Below, one piece after another: positions 6,678 through 11,251 of a DNA stretch of 11,251 nt (its first letter is position 1; every line of letters starts with the position of its first letter). The position numbers and the translations under genes are program-made. The stretch is from Methanoregulaceae archaeon UBA288 (GTDB lineage: Archaea; Halobacteriota; Methanomicrobia; Methanomicrobiales; Methanospirillaceae), in NCBI GenBank assembly GCA_002495225.1, contig DAEF01000005.1, positions 581 to 11,831 of the forward strand, in the 5' to 3' direction. The notes under the pieces are model-generated. The model searched no databases, had not been told where the DNA came from, and saw only the letters and a program-made list of their open reading frames with translations.

Positions 6678-7598
6678 ATGGATACCAACCGGTTGCTGCC
6701 TCTGATCGGGATCGGGCTGATGCTCGTCGCGGTCGAGATCGGGGCGGTCCTGCTCGCCCCCCTGATGGCGGCCGCCGGGATCACCGCGTTCGACGACCCG
6801 GCATCGCCGGCGAACCCGATCATCTTCATCCTGCTCCTGCTCGCGTTCACGGCCCTGCTCCTGGTCCTGATCCGGTTCGGCATGCGCCGCCTGATCCGCG
6901 GGATCGTGCTCGTCTCGATCGGACTCTCGTTCGTCTACGTCTTCATGGCCGTGCTCGCCGCCGTCGTCGCGGACGCGTTCGTGGTCCTCGCCGTCTCGCT
7001 CGCCCTCGGGGCCGTGGCGGCCTATGTCCTCTTCCGGTACCCCGAGTGGTACGTGATCGACCTGCTCGGGATCGTGCTCGCGGCCGGTGTCGCGGCGATC
7101 TTCGGCTCGTCCCTCGGGATCGTCCCCGTGCTCCTCCTCCTGGTGCTGCTCGCCGTCTACGACGCGATCTCGGTCTACCGGACCAGGCACATGATCACGC
7201 TCGCCGAAGGGGTGCTCGAGCAGCGCGCGCCGATCCTCTTCGTGGTGCCCAAGCGGCGAAACTACTCGTTCATCCGGGAGGGCGTCGGCCCCATCGACGG
7301 GTACCGGCCCGAAGAGGGCGGCGAGGGCGGGCGCGGGGCCCTGCTGATCGGCATGGGCGACCTGATCATGCCGACGATCCTGGTGGTCTCGGCAAACGTC
7401 TTCCTCCGGGCTCCCGGGATCGGCTTCCTGAATGGCCCCGCCCTGGGGGCGATGGCGGGCTCGGTGGCGGGCCTTGCGCTCCTGCTCCACTTCGTCGACA
7501 GGGGGCGCGCCCACGCGGGCCTCCCCCCCCTGAACGGCGGCACCATTCTCGGCTTTCTCGCCGGGTGCGCCGCGACGGGCGCCTGGAACTGGCTCTGA
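6678..7598 (+). CDS. Presenilin/signal-peptide-peptidase-like A22 intramembrane aspartyl protease
   Basis: This 306-residue polytopic membrane protein with about nine hydrophobic helices cleaves helices within the membrane. The two catalytic aspartates are D162 in the YD motif (LLAVYDAISVYRTRHM, helix 6) and D228 in GMGD (225-228, the GxGD motif, helix 7). The third signature, P-x-L, is PPLNGG at 283-288 before helix 9. A hydrophilic loop of about 50 residues (170-219) separates helices 6 and 7, as in archaeal homologues. From memory, the structurally studied Methanoculleus homologue has catalytic Asp162 and Asp220, so this is a close relative with a slightly longer loop. The ATG at 6678 has GGAGG upstream. 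Physiological substrates of archaeal family members are unknown. A run of eight Cs (7523-7530) lies in the codons of the PPL motif. It is divergent from a small membrane protein and followed 50 bases later by a regulator. Confidence 0.92.
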   Translation: MDTNRLLPLIGIGLMLVAVEIGAVLLAPLMAAAGITAFDDPASPANPIIFILLLLAFTALLLVLIRFGMRRLIRGIVLVSIGLSFVYVFMAVLAAVVADAFVVLAVSLALGAVAAYVLFRYPEWYVIDLLGIVLAAGVAAIFGSSLGIVPVLLLLVLLAVYDAISVYRTRHMITLAEGVLEQRAPILFVVPKRRNYSFIREGVGPIDGYRPEEGGEGGRGALLIGMGDLIMPTILVVSANVFLRAPGIGFLNGPALGAMAGSVAGLALLLHFVDRGRAHAGLPPLNGGTILGFLAGCAATGAWNWL

Positions 7599-7620
7599 CC
7601 GGCTGGCCGTTCAGAACTTC

Positions 7621-7628
7621 TATATACT
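7621..7628 (+). promoter_or_regulatory. TATA box for the CBS regulator gene
   Basis: TATATACT follows CTTC, and its TATATA core is centred 25 bases before the ATG at 7649. This is the best TATA match in the window. Transcription should start at about the ATG, and no Shine-Dalgarno sequence is present. Confidence 0.65.
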
Positions 7629-7635
7629 TACCAAC

Positions 7636-7647
7636 ATGATCGATCAT
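7636..7647 (+). promoter_or_regulatory. Perfect 12-base palindrome at the regulator start, candidate operator
   Basis: ATGATCGATCAT is a perfect inverted repeat between the TATA box and the ATG at 7649, covering the predicted transcription start. The downstream gene encodes a winged-helix protein, so autoregulation is a natural reading. A dimeric repressor bound here would block initiation. The symmetry is seen directly; the operator role is inferred. Confidence 0.5.
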
Positions 7648-7648
7648 T

Positions 7649-8527
7649 ATGGATCTCTCGCTCATCCAGAAGGACATTCTGATCACCCTGATCACGCTCT
7701 ATCACCAGCACTCGGGGCCGATCAAGGGTGAGGACATCGCGGAGGTGATCCAGCGCAACCCGGGCACGATCCGGAACCAGATGCAGGCCCTGAAAGCGCT
7801 CGAGCTCGTGGACGGGATCCCCGGCCCGAAGGGGGGATACAACCCCACCGCCCGGGCCTACAGCGTGCTGAACATATCGCAGGCCGACGAGAACGCCGAG
7901 GTGCCGGTGACGCGGAACGGGGAGCTGGTGCCGGGCGTGAGCGCGCGGGAGATCGACTTCACGACCCTCTGCCACCCCGACGTCTGCCAGGCCGTGATCC
8001 GGCTGATAGGCAGCGTCAAGCCCTTCGACATCGGTGACGACATCGTGATCGGGCCGACGCCGGTCAACAAGCTCGTGCTCCGCGGCGAGATCTTCGGCAA
8101 GGACGAGGTCCAGAGCGCCCTCCTCCTCTCGATCTCGGAGATGACCTCGCTCCCGAAGAAGCCGATCCGCGACTACATGTCCGCCCCCCTCCTCGTCCTC
8201 TCCACCGCCGAGACGGTCGACGACGCGATCCGGCTCTTCGCGGCGGCCCAGATCAACGGCGCACCCGTCATGGAGGGCGAGACCATGCGCGGGATCGTGA
8301 CCACGTCGGACGTGGTCCGCGCGCTGGCGGCGGGGGAGGCGGGGGAGACGCCCGTGACCAGTGTGATGACCGAGGACGTGGTCCAGGCCGATGCCGACGT
8401 CCGGCTCTACGAGGTGATCCAGCGGTTCAAAGAGCGAGAGATCGGGCGGCTGATCGTGGTCGGCGGGGGCCGGCCGATCGGGATCCTGACCCAGAGCGAC
8501 ATCATCCGCGTCTTCCCGTCGTCCTGA
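7649..8527 (+). CDS. Winged-helix transcriptional regulator with two C-terminal CBS domains
   Basis: This 292-residue soluble protein has three parts. Residues 1-75 form a winged helix: a helical start (LIQKDILITLITLY), a recognition helix around RNPGTIRNQMQALKALELV, and a wing GIPGPKGGYNPT. Residues about 83-168 form a mixed alpha/beta middle region with FTTLCHPDVCQAVIRLIGSV. Residues about 173-228 and 234-288 form a CBS pair, each with the expected I-x-D-x-M or V-x-S-V-M entry and a GI(V/L)T-x-SD signature. This matches an archaeal family of predicted regulators with C-terminal CBS domains. CBS pairs usually bind adenine nucleotides or S-adenosyl compounds, so energy or methyl-donor sensing is likely, but the ligand and targets are not known. 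The ATG at 7649 follows a TATA box and a perfect palindrome with no Shine-Dalgarno sequence, suggesting a leaderless, self-regulated gene. Confidence 0.88.
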   Translation: MDLSLIQKDILITLITLYHQHSGPIKGEDIAEVIQRNPGTIRNQMQALKALELVDGIPGPKGGYNPTARAYSVLNISQADENAEVPVTRNGELVPGVSAREIDFTTLCHPDVCQAVIRLIGSVKPFDIGDDIVIGPTPVNKLVLRGEIFGKDEVQSALLLSISEMTSLPKKPIRDYMSAPLLVLSTAETVDDAIRLFAAAQINGAPVMEGETMRGIVTTSDVVRALAAGEAGETPVTSVMTEDVVQADADVRLYEVIQRFKEREIGRLIVVGGGRPIGILTQSDIIRVFPSS

Positions 8528-8569
8528 CGCCAGCACCCGCCGTTTCCGGCCGTGGAAGAGAGATCGCAG

Positions 8570-8578
8570 TATTTATAG
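8570..8578 (+). promoter_or_regulatory. TATA box for the PRC-barrel gene
   Basis: TATTTATAG has its TTTATA core centred 27 bases before the ATG at 8602. No Shine-Dalgarno sequence lies between, so the transcript is predicted to be leaderless. Upstream, 8528-8569 is GC-rich with no other signal seen. Confidence 0.6.
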
Positions 8579-8601
8579 CACGAGAAGCTGACCATTCTGC
8601 C

Positions 8602-8853
8602 ATGGTGAACACGTTCTCCCGGAGCCTCTCGCGCAAACGCATCATGTCCAACGACGGGATGGTGATCGGGACGCTCAAGAACATCCTGGTGGACCTGGAG
8701 AGCGGACAGGTCGTGGACCTGATCGTCCGGCCCGACCCGACGTTCGACGTGACCGGCTACCGCGTGGACGGAGACCGCCTGCTGATCCCCTTCGAAGCGG
8801 TCAAGGACATCAAGGACTATATCGTCGTCGACCGCTTCCTCTCGAAGTCGTAA
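8602..8853 (+). CDS. Small PRC-barrel protein, CdpB-like
   Basis: This 83-residue protein is made of a single PRC-barrel domain. After the short N terminus MVNTFSRSLSRKRIM comes SNDGMVIGTLKNILVDLESG (16-35), a long beta segment VVDLIVRP, a variable loop (DPTFDVTGYRVDGD), then RLLIPFEAVKDIKDYIVVDR. These are the conserved features of small archaeal PRC-barrel proteins. Some of these, called CdpB, were recently described as partners of SepF in archaeal FtsZ-based division; from memory their motif around KDYIVV is very similar. There are no transmembrane segments, so it should be cytoplasmic, possibly dimeric or polymeric. Assignment to division rather than another PRC-barrel role, such as RNA processing, is inferred. 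The gene has its own TATA box and its stop codon directly abuts that of the convergent phosphatase gene. Confidence 0.85.
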   Translation: MVNTFSRSLSRKRIMSNDGMVIGTLKNILVDLESGQVVDLIVRPDPTFDVTGYRVDGDRLLIPFEAVKDIKDYIVVDRFLSKS

Positions 8854-9540
8854 TCAGGAAAAATAGTGGTCGACGGCCTCGACGAACCCGTCGCCGAACG
8901 GGGCCGTCGCCACGTAATCAGCCGCCGCCTTCGCTCCGGGCACGGCATTGCCGACGGCCGCTCCGGCCCCGGCCGTTTTTATCATCTCCGTGTCGTTCTC
9001 GGAGTCGCCGATCGCGACGAAGTCGGCGGGCGTCATACCCATGGCCCGGGCGAGGGCGGCGAGCGCCGTGGCCTTGGAGACGCCCTCCTGCTGGAGGTGG
9101 ATGGCGAAGCCCGTGTCGAGCACCCGCACGGGGTGGGTTCGGAGCACGGCCCGGACCTCGTCGACGGAAACCGTCCGGGCGAACGCGACGTCCGCGTGCC
9201 GGAGCCCGTGGGAGAAGAGGTCGAGGAAAACGCCGCGCCCGGCAAAGTGCTCGCGGAGCGCCTCGAACGCGGCGAGGGGGACCCGGCGGTCCCCCGTAAC
9301 GACCGGCTCGCCGAGATAGCCATGATGCCAGACTCCCCCGTTCTCGGCGATGACCGAGCCGTCGGTCCCGATCATCCGCGCGAGCCCGTCCATGAAGCAG
9401 AGGGTGTTGCCCGAGGCGAGGACGACGGGGATCCCGCCGTCCACAAGCCGCCGGATCGCCTCGATCGCCCCGAGGCTGATCCGGCGGGTGCGGTCCGTCA
9501 GCGTGCCGTCGATGTCCGTGACGAGGGCCCGGGCCGTCAT
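8854..9540 (-). CDS. Phosphoglycolate phosphatase, archaeal HAD type
   Basis: This 228-residue HAD-superfamily hydrolase (Cof-like cap, class IIB) has the four motifs: nucleophile and acid D9 and D11 in TDIDGTLTDRT, SGN at 43-45, K156 in EGVSKATAL, and GDSENDTEM with D179 and D183. Size and motifs match the archaeal phosphoglycolate phosphatase family first characterised in Thermoplasma, which hydrolyses 2-phosphoglycolate to glycolate with Mg2+. The ATG at 9540 overlaps the radA stop by 4 bases (ATGA), so the gene is translationally coupled to radA. In bacteria the corresponding Gph enzyme disposes of phosphoglycolate released from oxidatively broken DNA ends, which fits the RadA partnership. 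Sugar-phosphate or mannosylglycerol-phosphate phosphatases of the same HAD class are alternatives. It is the last gene of its operon and converges on the PRC-barrel gene with no gap. Confidence 0.88.
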   Translation of the reverse strand: MTARALVTDIDGTLTDRTRRISLGAIEAIRRLVDGGIPVVLASGNTLCFMDGLARMIGTDGSVIAENGGVWHHGYLGEPVVTGDRRVPLAAFEALREHFAGRGVFLDLFSHGLRHADVAFARTVSVDEVRAVLRTHPVRVLDTGFAIHLQQEGVSKATALAALARAMGMTPADFVAIGDSENDTEMIKTAGAGAAVGNAVPGAKAAADYVATAPFGDGFVEAVDHYFS

Positions 9541-10547
9541 ACGGGCTTGAGGCCCGCCTCTTCGACCAGGAAGGGCGCCTCGCCCTCGGGCAGGTTCGGG
9601 CTGTCCACGAGCCGGGCGATCCTCTTGCCGCCCTTCGACTTGCGGAGGTAGAGCCGGAAGGTGGCCGTGTGGCCGACGATGTTCCCCCCGATCGGCTTGG
9701 TCGGGTCGCCGAAGAAGACGCCGGGGTTCGACATCACCTGGTTCGTGACGAGGCCGACCGCGTTGTTCTCGTCCACGAGCTTGAAGAGCTCGTGCATGTG
9801 CTTGTTCAGCTTCTGCTGCCGGGGCGCGAGCGTGCCGCGGCCCGCGTACTCGGCGCGGAAGTGGGCCGTGAGCGAGTCGATGATGAAGAGCCGCACAGGC
9901 TTGTCCGAGGTCTTCAGATCGGCCGCGAGCTCCCGGGCCGTGTCCATCAAAAGCATCTGGTGGTCCGAGGTGTGCGCCCGGGCCACGTGGACGTTCGCGA
10001 GGAACTCTTCGGCCGGGGGGACCTCGTACTCGGGGTTGTCGGGGAACGAGAGCCCCGCGACCATCTGCTCGATCCGCTCGGGGCGGAAGGTGTTCTCGGT
10101 GTCGATGTAGATCACCGAGCCGTTGAGGCCCCCGAGCTCCTCGGGGACCTGGACGTTCACGGCCATCTGGTGGACGATCTGGGACTTGCCCGAGCCGAAC
10201 TCGCCGTAGGTCTCGGTGATCGCCTGCGTCTCCATCCCGCCGCCGAGCAGGGCGTCGAAATCGGGCACGAAGGTCTTCAGCTTGCGGATCTGCTTGCGCT
10301 GCTCGAAGACGTCCTGGCCCGTGCGGAAGCCGCCGATGTCGGCGATCTCGCGGGCGGCCTTGATCATCTTCTTCGCGGTCGACTCGCCGATCTCGGCCGA
10401 CTCGGCGAGATCGGTCGGCGTCGCCGTCGCGATGCTCTCGATGGTCAGGTAGCCGGCCTCGCGGAGCTTGTCGGCCGTGGTGGGTCCCACGCCGGGCAGG
10501 TCCTCGATGTCCAGCGATGCTGCCGCGCCTGTTGGTGCTTCCTTCAT
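9537..10547 (-). CDS. radA: DNA repair and recombination protein RadA
   Basis: This 336-residue archaeal RecA/Rad51 recombinase forms filaments on single-stranded DNA and catalyses strand exchange. Residues about 12-70 form the helix-hairpin-helix N-terminal domain (DLPGVGPTTADKLREAGY). GFRTG (73-77) lies in the linker holding the polymerisation motif. The ATPase core has Walker A GEFGSGKS (115-122), with K121, and Walker B LFIIDS (220-225). EYAGRGTLAPRQQKLNKHM (233-251) surrounds the DNA-binding loop, and NQVMSNPG plus PIGGNIVGHTATFRLYLRK complete the core. The LKTFVPDFDALLGGG approach to the core is complete and normal. The ATG at 10547 has AGGAGAT at 10553-10559 upstream. It is the central gene of an RPA-like, RadA, phosphatase run on this strand, with 133 bases before it that hold its own promoter. 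Confidence 0.97.
   Translation of the reverse strand: MKEAPTGAAASLDIEDLPGVGPTTADKLREAGYLTIESIATATPTDLAESAEIGESTAKKMIKAAREIADIGGFRTGQDVFEQRKQIRKLKTFVPDFDALLGGGMETQAITETYGEFGSGKSQIVHQMAVNVQVPEELGGLNGSVIYIDTENTFRPERIEQMVAGLSFPDNPEYEVPPAEEFLANVHVARAHTSDHQMLLMDTARELAADLKTSDKPVRLFIIDSLTAHFRAEYAGRGTLAPRQQKLNKHMHELFKLVDENNAVGLVTNQVMSNPGVFFGDPTKPIGGNIVGHTATFRLYLRKSKGGKRIARLVDSPNLPEGEAPFLVEEAGLKPV
9542..9556 (-). other. Hairpin at the radA/phosphatase junction
   Basis: CGGGC at 9542-9546 pairs with GCCCG at 9552-9556 around a five-base loop. It spans the last codons of radA and ends one base before the overlapping ATG of the phosphatase gene. Such a structure could mask initiation until ribosomes finishing radA melt it, but a short GC stem can also arise by chance. 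Confidence 0.35.
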
Positions 10548-10552
10548 ATCGT

Positions 10553-10559
10553 ATCTCCT
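10553..10559 (-). promoter_or_regulatory. Ribosome-binding site of radA
   Basis: On the minus strand AGGAGAT precedes the ATG at 10547 with five intervening bases. It is a strong site, unlike the leaderless-looking genes elsewhere in the window. Confidence 0.8.
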
Positions 10560-10595
10560 ACAGAACGTTCGAGTTCTTCTTTCTGTGCCACTCGG

Positions 10596-10611
10596 CCGGA
10601 GAGGTGTCCGG
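10596..10611 (-). promoter_or_regulatory. Inverted repeat in the radA leader
   Basis: CCGGA at 10596-10600 and TCCGG at 10607-10611 form a five-pair stem with a six-base loop. Nearer the start codon, AGAAC at 10562-10566 and GTTCT at 10573-10577 form a second inverted repeat containing the palindrome GAACGTTC (10563-10570). They could be RNA structure or protein sites; neither matches an operator I know in archaea. Confidence 0.35.
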
Positions 10612-10640
10612 TCGGTCTACACCATAAAATTGACCCGGGA

Positions 10641-10648
10641 GCTTATAA
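10641..10648 (-). promoter_or_regulatory. TATA box for radA
   Basis: On the minus strand this reads TTATAAGC. It predicts a transcription start near 10618 and a leader of about 70 bases. A second candidate, TTTTATGG at 10622-10629, would give a leader of about 50 bases. The remaining 10649-10680 shows nothing else. Confidence 0.5.
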
Positions 10649-10680
10649 CCAACCCGATTGCGGTGTGAAAGTGAACGGGG

Positions 10681-11250
10681 TCAGGGAGAGCCCGCCCGGA
10701 AGGAAAGGGCGGCGAGCCTGCGGCGGACGGTTTCGGGGTCCGGGGAGGCCGTCGCGACCGTCTCGGGGGCGAGGCGGTTGCCGGCGAGCCGGCCCGCGAC
10801 CCGGACCTCGTCGCCCATCCGGAACTCCCCCGACGTGAGCTGGTACCGGTCGGTCCCGTCGTCGATGAAGAGGCCGGCGGGCGTGGCGAGGACCGTCCCC
10901 TCGATCTCGATCGCGACCTCGTCGGTTGCCGAAAGCATGACCGCGGCCGACCAGCCGGCCGAGACCTCGAGGTCGCCGTACCGGCCGGGCTTCGCGGTGG
11001 CGCCGTAGACCCCGACCTCGTCCCCGACGGCGAGCGGCAGGAGGGCGTGGTCGCCCCAGAGGACGACCGGGGCCGTGCCCGACGGATCGGCGAGCGCGAG
11101 GTTCCGGACCCACGAGGGCTCGCCCGAGCGGGCCACGAACTGGCGCGGGGGCTGGAGCGAGGCGACGGCGCCCCGGACAGAGACCGTCCCCTCGCCGGGC
11201 AGGGCGCCGAGCGGCGTGGTCGGGACCTCGATCGCCTCGTCGATCGCCTC
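10681..11250 (-). CDS. RPA-like single-stranded DNA-binding protein with OB fold, C-terminal part
   Basis: The frame is open to the window edge, so only the last 189 residues are seen. An OB fold runs from about residue 20 to 105: the strand GTVSVRGAVASLQPPRQFVA, WVRNLALADPSGTAPVVLWGD, the turn VGDEVGVYGATAKP, and YGDLEVSAG. This pattern (SVRG, PPR-F, V-N-L-L-D-SG, V-LWGD) is characteristic of euryarchaeal replication protein A. A shorter OB-like repeat follows (IEIEGTVLATPAGLFIDDG to VRVAGRLAGNRLAPETV, about 112-170). No zinc finger is visible; the segment has no cysteine. RPA coats single-stranded DNA in replication and repair and assists RadA, whose gene begins 133 bases downstream on the same strand. 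A GTG at 11136 inside the OB fold is not a real start. Which RPA paralogue it is cannot be told from the fragment. Confidence 0.85.
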   Translation of the reverse strand, partial: EAIDEAIEVPTTPLGALPGEGTVSVRGAVASLQPPRQFVARSGEPSWVRNLALADPSGTAPVVLWGDHALLPLAVGDEVGVYGATAKPGRYGDLEVSAGWSAAVMLSATDEVAIEIEGTVLATPAGLFIDDGTDRYQLTSGEFRMGDEVRVAGRLAGNRLAPETVATASPDPETVRRRLAALSFRAGSP

Positions 11251-11251
11251 G

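Noticed and set aside
6626..6883. Upstream extension of the two-helix membrane protein to 190 residues
   Set aside because: The extra 86 residues are antisense to the protease gene, are Ser/Arg-rich without structure, and would remove the promoter region. The ATG at 6625 directly precedes the membrane helices.
6665..7639. Plus-strand open frame overlapping the presenilin-like protease gene, starting at an ATG at 6668
   Set aside because: It is an Arg/Pro-rich shadow frame, while the frame beginning at 6678 has the YD, GxGD and PxL motifs.
10563..10576. LexA-like SOS box (GAAC-GTTC) upstream of radA
   Set aside because: The spacing is six bases rather than the four of the Bacillus LexA site, and archaea lack LexA.
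1..11251. tRNA, rRNA, CRISPR repeats, insertion sequences or phage genes
   Set aside because: I found no cloverleaf-like sequence, spaced direct repeats, transposase motifs or compositional breaks. All large stretches are accounted for by conserved housekeeping-type genes.

Overview
The window looks like ordinary chromosome from a high-GC euryarchaeon, most likely a methanogen of the order Methanomicrobiales (relatives of Methanoculleus); the order is inferred, not proven. The evidence is a separate ATP-PPase subunit of GMP synthase, RadA, a FEN-1 nuclease with a PCNA-binding tail, an RPA-type OB-fold protein, an archaeal-type phosphoglycolate phosphatase, a winged-helix/CBS regulator, a presenilin-like A22 protease close to the one known from Methanoculleus, and TATA-box promoters. 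Coding density is high: 14 protein genes (the first and last cut by the window edges), no RNA genes, no mobile elements, no CRISPR array and no gene-free stretch longer than about 135 bases.

Left block, plus strand (2-3832): the 3' part of the GMP synthase B subunit, an acetylornithine-type aminotransferase, histidinol-phosphate aminotransferase, an AK6/Fap7-like adenylate kinase and a CDP-alcohol phosphatidyltransferase. The last four are chained by 17-, 4- and 4-base overlaps, so they are almost certainly one translationally coupled operon mixing amino-acid, nucleotide/ribosome and membrane-lipid functions.

Middle block, minus strand (3931-6625): a secreted six-bladed NHL beta-propeller with a sequon-rich stalk and a C-terminal membrane anchor, the flap endonuclease, and a small two-helix membrane protein with a C-terminal coiled coil. 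That small protein is divergent from the next block across a 52-base promoter region whose A/T core is exactly equidistant from the two start codons.

Right-centre, plus strand (6678-8853): the presenilin-like GxGD intramembrane protease, a winged-helix plus tandem-CBS regulator with a perfect 12-base palindrome at its start, and a small PRC-barrel protein resembling archaeal cell-division CdpB proteins.

Right block, minus strand (8854-11251): an RPA-like OB-fold protein (partial), RadA, and a phosphoglycolate phosphatase that overlaps radA by 4 bases. This is a recombination/repair neighbourhood, and coupling radA to a phosphoglycolate phosphatase suggests disposal of phosphoglycolate released from damaged DNA ends. 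Several monocistronic genes (NHL protein, two-helix protein, CBS regulator, PRC-barrel) have a TATA-like box 25-29 bases from the ATG and no Shine-Dalgarno sequence, which suggests leaderless transcripts. I found no clearly new multi-gene system. The most promising leads are the divergent protease/two-helix protein pair, the regulator palindrome and the radA-phosphatase coupling.
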